Below are positions 33,966 through 44,500 of a stretch of DNA of 64,000 nucleotides, in pieces. The notes beneath the pieces are model-generated. The model did no database searches and was not told the origin of the DNA. It was given only the letters and a program-made list of their open reading frames with translations. How positions within the stretch are numbered: the first letter of the stretch is position 1; each line of letters starts with the position of its first letter. The DNA comes from Micromonospora saelicesensis (lineage in GTDB: Bacteria; Actinomycetota; Actinomycetes; Mycobacteriales; Micromonosporaceae). The position numbers and the translations under genes are program-made. Location of the stretch: positions 1-64,000 of the forward strand of contig NZ_FMCR01000003.1 in NCBI RefSeq assembly GCF_900091575.1. Reading direction: 5' to 3'.

Positions 33966-36900
33966 ATGAGACGAACGAATCTGTTCAGGATGGTGGCGGC
34001 CACGGCCGCCGCCGCGCTGATCGCGACGGCCGGGGCGACCGCCCTCGCGAACCCGGCCGCCGCCGCCCGCCCGGCCGACCCGGCCGCCGCACGGAGTACC
34101 GGCTTCGCCGCGGCGGCCGCCAACCTCGCCCAGGGCCGTCCCACCCAGGAGAGCGGCCACGCCGACGTCTACGACTCGTCGAAGGTCGTCGACGGCAACG
34201 CGGGCAGCTACTGGGAGAGCGTCAACAACGCGTTCCCGCAGTGGGTGCAGGTCGATCTCGGCTCGTCGCAGAGCGTCAACCAGGTAGTGCTGAAGCTGCC
34301 GACCTCCGGTTGGGGAACCCGGACGCAGACGCTGAGCGTGCGGGGCAGCACCAACGGTTCGTCCTTCACCGATCTGGTCGGGTCGCAGACGTACACCTTC
34401 AACCCCGCCAGCGGCAGCACCGCCACGATCAACTTCAGCTCGACCTCCACCCGCTACGTCCGGATCACCATCACCGCCAACAGCGGCTGGCCGGCCGGGC
34501 AGCTCTCCGAGCTGGAGGTGTACGGCAGCGGCGGCACCACCCCCGACACCACCGCGCCGAGCGTTCCCGGCAACCTCTCCTACACCCAGTCGGGCACCAC
34601 CATCAGCCTCAACTGGGTCGCGTCGACCGACAACGCGGGCGGCAGCGGCATCGCCGGCTACGACGTCTACCGCAACGGCGCGTTCCTCCAGTCCATCGGC
34701 AACGTGACCACATTCAACGACACCCAGCCGGCCACGGCGACCGTGTCGTACCACGTCCGGGCCCGTGACGCCGCCGGCAACCTCTCCGGCAACAGCAACA
34801 CCGTCACCCGTACCGGCAGCGGTGACACCACCGCGCCGAGCGTCCCGGGGACGCTGTCGCACAGCACGTCGGGCAGCACGATCTCGCTCAACTGGGGGGC
34901 CTCCACCGACTCCGGTGGCAGCGGGCTCGCCGGCTACAACGTCTACCGGGGCGGCAGCCTGATCGCCACGCTGGGCACCGTCCTCACCTACCAGGACACC
35001 CAACCGGCGACGGCGACCGTGTCCTACTACGTCCGCGCTCGCGACGGCGCCGGCAACCTCTCCGGCAACAGCAACACCGTCACCCGCACCGGCAGCAATC
35101 CGCCGGCCTGCACCAACGTGACGCAGGGCAAGAGCATGACGGCGAGCGGCTCCACCTTCAGCTTCACCCCGGACAAGGCGAACGACGGGCAGCTCACCAC
35201 CTACTGGGAGGGCGCGGCGAGCTACCCGCAGAACCTGACCGTGGCGCTGGGCGCGAACCACTCCATCTCCGCTGTCACAGTGAAGCTCAACCCGGACCCG
35301 GCCTGGGGCACCCGTACCCAGACCATCCAGGTCCTCGGCCGCGACCAGGCGTCGTCCTCGTACACCAGTCTGGTGTCGGCGGCGGCCTACCAGTTCGCCC
35401 AGGGCACCAACGTGGTGACCATCCCGGTCAGCGCGACCACCGCGGACGTGCAGTTGCGGTTCACCGGCAACACCGGTGCCCCGTCCGGCCAGGTGGCCGA
35501 GCTTGAGGTGTGCGGCACCCCGGCGCCCAACCCGGATCTGGTCGTCAGCTCGGTGACCTGGTCGCCCGCGTCGCCCAGCGAGGTCTCCCCGGTCACCCTC
35601 TCGGCAGTGGTGCAGAACATCGGTTCGGCCGCCGCCGGTGCGACCACTGTGAACTTCAGCCTGGCCGGCGCGGTCGTCGGCAGCGCCTCGGTGGGCACGC
35701 TCGCCGCGGGGGCCTCGACCACCGTGTCGTTCAACGCGGGTACGCGGCCGATGGGCAGCTACGCCGTCTCGGCGGTGGTCGACCCGGCGAACACGATCGT
35801 CGAGCAGAACAACGGCAACAACAGCCGCACCGCCGCGTCACCGCTGGTGGTGGCGCAGGCTCCGGGCCCCGACCTCCAGGTGCTCAGCATCGCCTCGAAC
35901 CCGCCGAACCCGGCCGTCGGGGCGTCCGTCACCTTCACCGTGACGGTTCGCAACCGGGGCACCAGCGCGACCGGCGCGACCACTGTCACCCGGCTGGTGG
36001 CGGGCAGCACCACGCTCAACACCAACACCGCCTCGATCGCCGCCGGCGCGACGGTCACCGTGGCCATCAGCGGTAGCTGGACCGCCACCAGCGGCGGCGC
36101 CACCATCACCGCCACCGCCGACGCCACAAACGTGGTCGCCGAGACCAACGAGACCAACAACGCGTTCAGTCAGTCGATAGTGGTCGGTCGTGGGGCCGCC
36201 GTCCCGTACGTCTCCTACGAGGCGGAGGCCGGCCGTTACCAGGGCACGCTGCTGGAGGCCGACCCGCTGCGTACCTTCGGGCACACCAACTTCGCCAGCG
36301 AGTCCTCGGGTCGCAAGTCGGTACGACTCAGCAGCACCGGTCAGTTCGTCGAGTTCACCTCGGCCAACCAGGCCAACTCCATCGTGGTGCGTAACTCCAT
36401 CCCGGACGCGCCCGGTGGGGGCGGCATCGAGGCGACCATCAGCCTCTACGTCAACGACGTCTTCTCCCGGAAGTTGACACTGTCGTCGAAGCACAGCTGG
36501 CTCTACGGCAACACCGACGGGCCGGAGGCGCTGACCAACACCCCGCAGGCCGACGCCCGACGGCTCTTCGACGAGTCGAACGCGCTGCTGGCGCAGTCGT
36601 ACCCGGCCGGCACCCGGTTCAGGTTGCAGCGCGACTCGGGTGACACCGCATCCTTCTACGTCATCGACATGATCGATCTGGAACAGGTGGCGCCGGCGGC
36701 GAGCCAGCCGGCCGGTTGCACCTCGATCACCTCGTACGGTGCGGTCCCGAACGACGGGCTCGACGACACCGCCGCCATCCAGCGGGCGGTGACCGACGAC
36801 CAGAACGGTGTCATCAGCTGCGTCTGGATCCCCGCCGGGCAGTGGCGGCAGGAGCAGAAGATCCTGACCGACGACCCGCTGAACCGGGGCACGCACAACC

Positions 36901-37937
36901 AGGTCGGCATCAGCAACGTCACGATCCGGGGCGCCGGGATGTGGCACTCGCAGCTCTACACGCTGACCGAGCCGCAGAACGTGGTGGGCGGCATCAACCA
37001 CCCGCACGAGGGCAACTTCGGCTTCGACATCGACAAGAACACCCAGATCTCCGACATCGCCATCTTCGGCTCGGGTCGGATCCGGGGCGGTGACGGCAAC
37101 GCCGAGGGTGGCGTTGGTCTGAACGGTCGCTTCGGCACCGGCACGAAGATCAGCAACGTGTGGATCGAGCACGCCAACGTGGGTGTCTGGGTGGGCCGCG
37201 ACTACGACAACATCCCCGACCTGTGGGGGCCGGCCGACGGGCTGGAGTTCACCGGCATGCGGATCCGCAACACGTACGCCGACGGCATCAACTTCAGCAA
37301 CGGCACGCGTAACTCGCGGGTGTTCAACTCGTCCTTCCGCACCACCGGTGACGACGCGCTCGCCGTCTGGGCCAACCCGTACGTCAAGGACCGCAACGTC
37401 GACATCGCCCACGACAACCACTTCGTCAACAACACCATCCAGTTGCCCTGGCGGGCCAACGGCATCGCCATCTACGGCGGCTACGACAACTCGATCGAGA
37501 ACAACCTGATCTACGACACCGCCAACTACCCGGGCATCATGCTGGCGACCGACCACGACCCGCTGCCGTTCTCCGGCACGACGCTGATCGCCAACAACGG
37601 GCTCTACCGCACCGGCGGCGCCTTCTGGAACGAGGACCAGGAGTTCGGTGCCATCACCCTCTTCCCGGCCACCAGGGACATCGTCGGAGTCACCATCCGC
37701 GACACCGACATCATCGACTCCACCTACGACGGCATACAGTTCAAGAACGGTGGCGGCAACATGCCGAACGTCGCCATCACCAACGTGCGGATCGACAGGT
37801 CCGTCAACGGTGCCGGCATCCTCGCGATGAGCGGCGCGCGCGGCAACGCCAACCTCACCAACGTGACCATCACCAACTCGGCCGACGGCAACATCGTCAT
37901 CCAGCCGGGCTCGCAGTTCGTCATCAACGGCGGCTAG
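33966..37937 (+). CDS. secreted multidomain glycan hydrolase, probable GH87 alpha-1,3-glucanase
   Basis: 1323 residues. Signal peptide 1-34. F5/8-type (discoidin-like) sugar-binding domains lie at about 50-190 and 380-519, two fibronectin type III domains at about 193-377, two CARDB-like domains at about 520-742 and a CBM6/35-like domain at about 746-912. A right-handed beta-helix fills 917-1323. The helix starts with the lyase/glucanase motif SYGAVPNDGLDDTAAIQRAV. Three Asp, D1106 (YADGINF), D1129 and D1130 (TTGDDALAVW), sit 23 and 1 residues apart, the spacing I recall for GH87 catalytic residues. Likely substrate is fungal or bacterial alpha-1,3-glucan. GH55 or pectate-lyase-like enzymes are alternatives. 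ATG with AAGGACAG upstream. Confidence 0.8.
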   Translation: MRRTNLFRMVAATAAAALIATAGATALANPAAAARPADPAAARSTGFAAAAANLAQGRPTQESGHADVYDSSKVVDGNAGSYWESVNNAFPQWVQVDLGSSQSVNQVVLKLPTSGWGTRTQTLSVRGSTNGSSFTDLVGSQTYTFNPASGSTATINFSSTSTRYVRITITANSGWPAGQLSELEVYGSGGTTPDTTAPSVPGNLSYTQSGTTISLNWVASTDNAGGSGIAGYDVYRNGAFLQSIGNVTTFNDTQPATATVSYHVRARDAAGNLSGNSNTVTRTGSGDTTAPSVPGTLSHSTSGSTISLNWGASTDSGGSGLAGYNVYRGGSLIATLGTVLTYQDTQPATATVSYYVRARDGAGNLSGNSNTVTRTGSNPPACTNVTQGKSMTASGSTFSFTPDKANDGQLTTYWEGAASYPQNLTVALGANHSISAVTVKLNPDPAWGTRTQTIQVLGRDQASSSYTSLVSAAAYQFAQGTNVVTIPVSATTADVQLRFTGNTGAPSGQVAELEVCGTPAPNPDLVVSSVTWSPASPSEVSPVTLSAVVQNIGSAAAGATTVNFSLAGAVVGSASVGTLAAGASTTVSFNAGTRPMGSYAVSAVVDPANTIVEQNNGNNSRTAASPLVVAQAPGPDLQVLSIASNPPNPAVGASVTFTVTVRNRGTSATGATTVTRLVAGSTTLNTNTASIAAGATVTVAISGSWTATSGGATITATADATNVVAETNETNNAFSQSIVVGRGAAVPYVSYEAEAGRYQGTLLEADPLRTFGHTNFASESSGRKSVRLSSTGQFVEFTSANQANSIVVRNSIPDAPGGGGIEATISLYVNDVFSRKLTLSSKHSWLYGNTDGPEALTNTPQADARRLFDESNALLAQSYPAGTRFRLQRDSGDTASFYVIDMIDLEQVAPAASQPAGCTSITSYGAVPNDGLDDTAAIQRAVTDDQNGVISCVWIPAGQWRQEQKILTDDPLNRGTHNQVGISNVTIRGAGMWHSQLYTLTEPQNVVGGINHPHEGNFGFDIDKNTQISDIAIFGSGRIRGGDGNAEGGVGLNGRFGTGTKISNVWIEHANVGVWVGRDYDNIPDLWGPADGLEFTGMRIRNTYADGINFSNGTRNSRVFNSSFRTTGDDALAVWANPYVKDRNVDIAHDNHFVNNTIQLPWRANGIAIYGGYDNSIENNLIYDTANYPGIMLATDHDPLPFSGTTLIANNGLYRTGGAFWNEDQEFGAITLFPATRDIVGVTIRDTDIIDSTYDGIQFKNGGGNMPNVAITNVRIDRSVNGAGILAMSGARGNANLTNVTITNSADGNIVIQPGSQFVINGG

Positions 37938-37967
37938 CCGTCCGCTTGATCACACGGTTTCAGTGAG

Positions 37968-37999
37968 GTCGGGGTGTCCGCATCTGCGGACACCCCGAC
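37968..37999. terminator. perfect bidirectional terminator
   Basis: GTCGGGGTGTCCGC pairs perfectly with GCGGACACCCCGAC (14 bp, 4-base loop) and is followed by TTT. It lies between the glucanase gene and the convergent FG-GAP protein gene. Confidence 0.85.
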
Positions 38000-38022
38000 T
38001 TTCGTGCTGGTCACTACGGCGC

Positions 38023-41000
38023 TCAGCCGAACGACTTGACCCCGCGCCAGTCGTCACCCAGGACGACCTTCACCGGCCCACCGGTGTCGGTGGTGGACGG
38101 GTGATAGATCCGCATCATGCCGTCCGTGCCCGAGCGGGTCCAGAAATCAGGCACCCGGTCTCCGCTGACGTCCGGAATGCTGATCATGGCACTGATGTTG
38201 GCCTCGGACCATCCCGTCCCGTATGAGACGTCGCCGCTGCGCGAGCCGGCGGCCGACTTGAGCGAATCAAGGTTCACGCTGCCCGGGGTCGAGCCAGGCT
38301 TGCCGTGCCGGACGTACATGTTGCCGTTGTCCAGGTTGCGCCAGATCATGTCAGGTGTGCCGTCCAGATCGATGTCGGCGACGTTGACGACCTCACGTCG
38401 GGCCCAGGCGGTGCCCTCCATCAGGGTCGCCTCCTGGAAGCTCCCACCCGTGTAGCCGCTCAGCACCCAGAAGGCCGGCCCGGCCCGCAGAATCAGGTCC
38501 GGGAGCTTGTCGCCGGTGATGTCACCGACGGCCTTGATCTGGGTCCAGGTGTCCGGCGAGGGCACCGCGGTTCCGCCGACACCGGTGGCCGGGAGGATGA
38601 CCCGCAGTCGACGTTCGACGTCGAAGGTGCCGTACCCGTCGCCCGGGTAGAGCCAGAAGCCGCCGTCCGGGGTACGGGCGAACATGTCGGTCGTGCCGTC
38701 GCCGGGATAGGTGTCGGTGTGCTTGGTGAGCAGGGCCGCCCTGCCCGTGTTCGGGTCGAACCAGTGACCCGTCGGGTTGAGCTTGCCGTCGCTGTAGGAG
38801 CCGACGAGCCAGGCGTACAGCTCGCCCCCCGTGTCTCCGGCGTAGTTGCGCAGGTTGCCCGAGGAGTCCACCAGGAGCAGGTCGGGAATCCCGTCACCGC
38901 CCGTGTCGCCAGGCCCGTCGGCGGTCGAGCGCGGCGGCAGGTAGAACGTGTAATCGGTGCGGGCGCTGCGGTTGCCGACCGAGTCGTACGCGTACACGTG
39001 CAGGGTGGTGGGGCCGGCGTGCCGGGGTGCCAGGTTGGGCACTGTGGCTTTGCCGCCGGTCGCCGCCACGCTCACGGCGCCGATGCTCTCGAACGAGTAG
39101 GTGAAGCTCGTGGCGCCGGAGGCGGTGAACGTGATGGGACCCGTCTCGCCGAACTTGATCGTGGCCCACGTCGCGCCGTCGGGGGTGGCCTCCTTGAAGA
39201 CGTCGCTGGCGACGTCCGGTGCCGGGGGTGCGGAGGCGTCGATGGTGAGGCGGCACGGCTCGCTGCCGGGTGGGAAGAACGACGACGTGGCGCCGACCGC
39301 GTCCTCGGCGCTCACCTCCCACGAGTAGACCGCCTTGTCCTCCAGGTTGCCGGCGGGGATCGTCAGTGTGGCCTTGCCGTCGGTCGTGGCGGTGACGACG
39401 GTGCCCGCCGGGGTGGTCGTGCCGTTCTTCCAGAAGCGGAAGCGCAGGCTCTTGAGGTTGCCGTCACCATCCGAGGCGGACGCGGACAGGACGATGTTGG
39501 TCTTCGCCACCGTCACGCCACCGCCGGGGCCGGGCACGCAGCTACCGCCGGGTGAGGTGGTGCCGCCCGTCGGCTCGTTGGGCGGCCGGTTGTAGGTGAC
39601 GGTCAGCTCGGCGGAGGTGACCTTGAACTTGCGCCAGGTCAGCGTGTCGGACTCGCTGCTGGCACGCATGCCGAGGGTGAGGTTCGCCCAGCCGCCGTTG
39701 GCAGCGGCCTGGGCGCCCTTCTTCACGTCGAAGCTCACGTAGTCGTCGGCGCAGTTGCTGCCGTAGCCGTAGGCGAAGGACCGCCGGGACTGTTCCTCCA
39801 CCCATGCCGGCTGCTTGTTCCAGGTGCTGCCGCTGGAGATGGAACCGGTGCGCCAGAGCTGCATCTCGCGGGACGTGCAGTTCCACGAGTGGTTGTTCAG
39901 CACCTTGAAGCTGGCCGATGTGACAGTCGCACCCTTGATTTTGGCGTCAAAGCCCATCCGCCAGAACGAGCGGGCTCGCAGCGGCGTGTCCTCCTCGTAC
40001 CCCACCCGGGCGTCAGTGGTTCCGGAGTTGAAGTTGGTGCCGTTGTAGGTGTTGGTGTTGGGGTGCTGTGAATAGACGGTGGCCCAGGCCTGTTTGCCGC
40101 TGGTGAGGGTCGGGTCCAGGAAGACGGGGAAGAGCACGTCCGGGCCGGTGAGCAGCCCGGTGGCGGCGGCGTCGAGGTGCAGTCGGACGTCGCCGGTGCC
40201 GTCGCCGTCGAGTCGGGTGGGGATCTGGGCCTCGCGTGCGTCCGGCTCACTGCCGACGAGGCCGGACAGCTTCAGCACCTCGGCGGACGTGGCCACTGAG
40301 GTGCGGGGGGCGCTGTCGGGAGCCTCCGGGTCGCGTCCGGCGGAGTCCCAGGCGAACGGGCTGGGGATCGAGCTGACCTCCTCGCCGCTGACCTTGTCGA
40401 GGGCGAGGACGCCGCCGGTTGTCGCATCGCGGCGGAAGACGACCGTCTCGGAGCGCAGACCGTAGGTCAGGGAGCTGACGGCCTGGATCGTGGCGGCTGC
40501 TCGGTTCTTGACGATCAGCAGTTGTCCGACGCCGCCGTCGTCACGGGCGACGACGAGCAGGTCGACTCCGGGGTGGACCTCGGGGTAGAGGGCGCGCGGG
40601 CCGTCGAGCACCGGCTTCGGCAGCCGGCCGGGCCAGGTGTACGCGATGGTGTGGCCCTCGACGTCCATCTCGGTCAGTACGGTCGGAGTGCCGTCCGCCT
40701 GACCAGGGGCGCTGCCGCCGGAGAACCGCACCGGCGTGACGGCGTTGACGGGTCGGATGTCCAGCCCGCTGGCGGTGCTTCCGCCGCGGGTCAGCGTGTT
40801 GTCGACAGCCACCCACTGGCCGGCGGTGTTCTTCGACCGCTGGGGGATGGCGTGGACCGTGGTGCGCAACTGCCCGTTCGGCATGGCCCAGGTGAGCGAG
40901 GTGGCGCTGGTGGCGGTGTCCACCAGCACGTCCGTGCCGGTCCGCCGGGCGTCGGTCATCGCGGTCGCCTCGTCGCGCGGGGCGGCCGGCACCGGCGCGA

Positions 41001-41136
41001 GGACGGTGTCGCGCGGTTGGTCGGTCCACCGCAATGGCAGTGGGGTCGCGACAAGTGCGGCCAGCAGGACGCCCAGGGTGAGAGTCAGCCTGAAGCGCGT
41101 ACGCACAAGCGGGCTGAGCAGGCGAGGCACGGTCAC
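38023..41136 (-). CDS. secreted DNRLRE and FG-GAP/VCBS repeat protein
   Basis: 1037 residues. Arg-rich N-terminus plus hydrophobic LTLGVLLAALVATPLPL form the signal or anchor. The N-terminal 340 residues are of the type found in actinobacterial wall-associated proteins (QWVAVDNTLTRGG, PVRFSGG). A DNRLRE-type domain lies at about 349-509, an Ig-like region at 510-740, and at least five FG-GAP/VCBS blades at about 743-1037 with Ca-binding DxDxDGxPD-type motifs (DIDLDGTPDMIW, PDVSGDRVPDFW). No catalytic domain is seen, so binding or adhesion is likely. GTG at 41136 is chosen because the signal peptide begins there. It is divergent from the RHS toxin gene. Confidence 0.8.
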   Translation of the reverse strand: MTVPRLLSPLVRTRFRLTLTLGVLLAALVATPLPLRWTDQPRDTVLAPVPAAPRDEATAMTDARRTGTDVLVDTATSATSLTWAMPNGQLRTTVHAIPQRSKNTAGQWVAVDNTLTRGGSTASGLDIRPVNAVTPVRFSGGSAPGQADGTPTVLTEMDVEGHTIAYTWPGRLPKPVLDGPRALYPEVHPGVDLLVVARDDGGVGQLLIVKNRAAATIQAVSSLTYGLRSETVVFRRDATTGGVLALDKVSGEEVSSIPSPFAWDSAGRDPEAPDSAPRTSVATSAEVLKLSGLVGSEPDAREAQIPTRLDGDGTGDVRLHLDAAATGLLTGPDVLFPVFLDPTLTSGKQAWATVYSQHPNTNTYNGTNFNSGTTDARVGYEEDTPLRARSFWRMGFDAKIKGATVTSASFKVLNNHSWNCTSREMQLWRTGSISSGSTWNKQPAWVEEQSRRSFAYGYGSNCADDYVSFDVKKGAQAAANGGWANLTLGMRASSESDTLTWRKFKVTSAELTVTYNRPPNEPTGGTTSPGGSCVPGPGGGVTVAKTNIVLSASASDGDGNLKSLRFRFWKNGTTTPAGTVVTATTDGKATLTIPAGNLEDKAVYSWEVSAEDAVGATSSFFPPGSEPCRLTIDASAPPAPDVASDVFKEATPDGATWATIKFGETGPITFTASGATSFTYSFESIGAVSVAATGGKATVPNLAPRHAGPTTLHVYAYDSVGNRSARTDYTFYLPPRSTADGPGDTGGDGIPDLLLVDSSGNLRNYAGDTGGELYAWLVGSYSDGKLNPTGHWFDPNTGRAALLTKHTDTYPGDGTTDMFARTPDGGFWLYPGDGYGTFDVERRLRVILPATGVGGTAVPSPDTWTQIKAVGDITGDKLPDLILRAGPAFWVLSGYTGGSFQEATLMEGTAWARREVVNVADIDLDGTPDMIWRNLDNGNMYVRHGKPGSTPGSVNLDSLKSAAGSRSGDVSYGTGWSEANISAMISIPDVSGDRVPDFWTRSGTDGMMRIYHPSTTDTGGPVKVVLGDDWRGVKSFG

Positions 41137-41581
41137 GGCGCTTCTACTCCCGTGGGGGCCGACAACAGGGGGATGGCACAACAAGCAGCCCCGTTCGGCG
41201 GGCCGCGGGGCAAAACGCGAGCACACGATCGCATGACGTGAGTCTTTTTCGTCCGCCCGAGCAACGTTATTGATCCGTTACACAACACTGGAAAGTCGCC
41301 GGGGGTTCATGCGTAATTTGATCTTGTGTACGTTTTGTCAGCCCGATTCAGAGGCACCTGGGCCGATTTTCCCGCACGCCCGATTGTTGCCATCCGCAAC
41401 TAGCTCATCACCAATGGCGGCGTGACCCAGATCACTCGCTGTCGATCCGGTGATGATCGGCTGGCCTTGAGTGATGACTCCGTCTACCGCAGAGTGCTCA
41501 CGCACGTGCCGATCCGGCACGTGCTTTTCGCGGTCTTCCGCGCCTCCTCGTTCGTTTTGCGCCTGGGTGGAGTCGACACGT
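41137..41581. other. divergent promoter region of the FG-GAP and RHS genes
   Basis: About 445 bases; the AT content is high for this genome between about 41240 and 41440. No gene supported. It includes an ATCACTC/GAGTGAT inverted repeat (41431-41437 and 41469-41475), possibly an operator, and the hairpin with T-run at 41502-41528 in the RHS leader. Confidence 0.5.
41502..41528 (+). terminator. hairpin with T-run in the RHS gene leader
   Basis: GCACGTGCCG and CGGCACGTGC form a perfect 10-bp stem with a 3-base loop, followed at once by TTTT. It looks like an intrinsic terminator 54 bases before the RHS start codon, so it may attenuate expression of the toxin gene. Confidence 0.65.
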
Positions 41582-44500
41582 ATGCGTGGTATCGGGTTGC
41601 TGTCCCGGCGGTGGCATGGCCGACGGACCTCGACGGAGCCGCTTCGCCCTCGGGGGCACCGCGCCCGTACGGCGATGGTGCTGTTCCTGTCCACGACACT
41701 CGTCGCTACCTCCGCGCCCGCGCCGGCGTGGGCGGTGCCGGGCGCTGGCATGAGCCGCGAGGACACCCAGGTCCAGTTGCCGGACGTCCCGCAGAGCAAG
41801 CAGGTCCTGCAGAACCAGGAAGCCGACTCGGACCTGCTCACCGCCGACCAGGTGCCGGTGGTCCCGTACGCGCCCACGTCCGTCGCGCCGTGGCAGCAGG
41901 ACAGCGGCGCCGTGGACCTGACCGGCGTCGAGGCCGGCGCGACCAAGCAGGTCGACGACCTGCCGGTCGCCCTCGGCGTACCGGCGGGTGCTGACCCGGC
42001 TGCTCTCGCCGGGACCTGGACCGTCGATCTCGCCGCACCCGAGGCGTCCCAGGCGGCCAGCGTGTCGGGCCTGATCATGAAGATCACGCCACCGGCCACC
42101 GCCGACCCGGCCGCCGAGGTCGCTCTCGACGTCAACTACACGGACTTCGCCGACCTGTACGGCCCGCTGGCGGCCGACCGCTTCGGCGTCATGCTGCTGC
42201 CCGACTGCGTCTTCGACGCCCCCGACAGCGGCGACTGCGCCACCGGCGACAGCGGGACGATGTGGGCAACACCCGGTGCGACGAGTGCACAGGCGGTGTC
42301 CAGCGAGGTGAAGCTGGTGCCCACCAAGAGGGCGTCGGCGCGCGTCGCGGCCACCGCGGACGAGCCGACGCAGCGGGTCGTCACGGGCAAGGTGCCCGTG
42401 GGCGCGTTGCTCGGCGCACAGGGTACGGCGGGTGCACGCGCGGCCGCGGCGGACAGCTCAAGCGTCGTCGGCGTCCTGGACACCGGAGCGTCGGCGGCCG
42501 GCGACTTCACCGCCACTCCACTGCTCTCCTCGGGCTCCTGGGCCGCGGGTTCGTCGTCTGGCGCCTTCACCTACTCGTACCAGGTGCAGACTCCCGAGAC
42601 GGCCGCCGGCCTGATGCCGAAGGTGTCTCTGTCGTACTCCTCCCAGTCGGTGGACGGTCGCACCTCCGCCAGCAACAACCAGTCCTCATGGATCGGTGAC
42701 GGCTGGGACTACAGCGCGGGGGCGATCACCCGCAGCTACGCCAGCTGCCGCGAGGACTCGAAGAAGCCGGGTGCGAACAACTCCTCGCACCGCACCGCCG
42801 ACCTCTGCTGGGGCTCGAAGAACGCCACCCTGTCACTTGCCGGCATGACCACCGAGCTGGTCTGGGACGAGGGCAGGGGCGCCTGGTTCACCGCCAACGG
42901 CGACGGCTCCAAGGTCCAGTTGGTGCAGGACACCAGCCTGGCGAACGGTGACGCCGACGGCGAGTACTGGATCGTCACGACCCGCGACGGCACCCGGTAC
43001 CACTTCGGCCGCAACCGTCTTCCGGGCTGGTCCGACCGGGGCAGCGCGGCGGACGACCCGGTCACCAACTCGGTGCTCACCGTGCCGGTGTACGGCAACC
43101 ACGCGAACGAGCCCTGCTACAAGGCGGGCAACTGGGCCGGCTCGGTCTGCACCGAGGCATGGCGGTGGTCCCTCGACTACGTCGAGGACATCCACGGCAA
43201 CGCCATGAGCCTGTGGTGGGAACGCGAGACGAACCACTACGCCCGGAACTTCAACTTCAAGGACCCGGTCAGCTACGACCGTGGCGGCTACCTGACCCGC
43301 ATCGACTACGGGCAGCGCAAGGACAATCTCTTCTCCGAGGCACCGCTGGCGCGAATCGCCTTCAGCGTCGCGGAACGCTGCTTCGCCGAGGGATCCCTCA
43401 CCTGCACCGACGCCAACTTCGCCAGCACCAACCCCGACAAGTACCGAATCTGGTACGACACTCCGGCGGACCTGCGGTGCGCCGCCGGCCAGAAGTGTTG
43501 GAACGCCTCGCCGTCCTTCTTCACCCGCAAGCGGCTCGACAAGATCACCACGTCGGCGCAGCGGACGTCGGCGAAGACTCTCCAGCTCGTGGACGAGTAC
43601 CAGCTCAAGCAGTCGTTCCCGATCCTCAAGACCGGCCCCAACACCGCGCTCTGGCTGGAGTCCATCACCCGTACCGGACACGGGCGAAGCGGCGACAAGA
43701 TCGCGCTCAACGCGGTGCGTTTCGAGTCCAACACCGAGGAGATGCCGAACCGCGTCAAGCGGGACAACCGCCCCGGCTTCTCCCGCCTGCGCATCGCCCG
43801 GGTCATCAACGAGTACGGCGGCGAGACCGTCGTCAACTACAAGGCGCCGGTGGGTGACTGCAAGAGTGGCACCGGACTGCCCGGCAAGGGCGACACCGCC
43901 GAGCTGAAGGCCAACGACCGGCTGTGCTACCCCGCCTTCTGGCACCCGGACCCGGCGGTCGAGGAGATCGACTGGTTCCAGAAGTACGTCGTCGACAGCG
44001 TCGAGGAACTCCCCAACCTGGACGGCGCGTACACCACCATCACCGGGTACGCGTACGAGAAGCCGGCATGGCGGCTCGCCGAGCAGGAGTTCACCAAGAA
44101 GTCCACCCGCACGTACTCCCAGTTCGCCGGTGTCGAGAAGGTCACCGTCATCACCGGCGCAGACGACCCCGACATCGGCAGCAAGCGGAGCAAGTCCGTC
44201 ACCCGGTACTTCCGGGGCCTGGGCGACACCGTCTCGGTGAAGGACTCCGCCGGCTCCGAGATCGCCAAGGACCACGAGGCGTTCGCCGGCCGGGTCGCCG
44301 AGGAGTTGACGTACGCCGACGCCGCCGACGCCGACGGCGACTGGCTCACCCGCAGCGTGACGTTCCCCGCGGCGCAGGAACTCGCGACGCGCTCACGTGA
44401 CGACGGCCTGAGCCCCTTGCAGGCATGGCGGGTCACCGAACCCCGGCAGGCTTCGTACACCAGGTCCTCCGGCACCGGTGACGACGCCCGCACCCTGCGC

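Noticed and set aside
35838..37556. 572-codon minus-strand frame
   Set aside because: Antisense to the glucanase gene, Val/Gly/Asp-rich shadow.
41471..41581. Upstream start for the RHS protein
   Set aside because: It would place a terminator hairpin and a Cys/Ser/Arg-rich stretch before the signal peptide. The ATG at 41582 has a ribosome site and begins the signal peptide.
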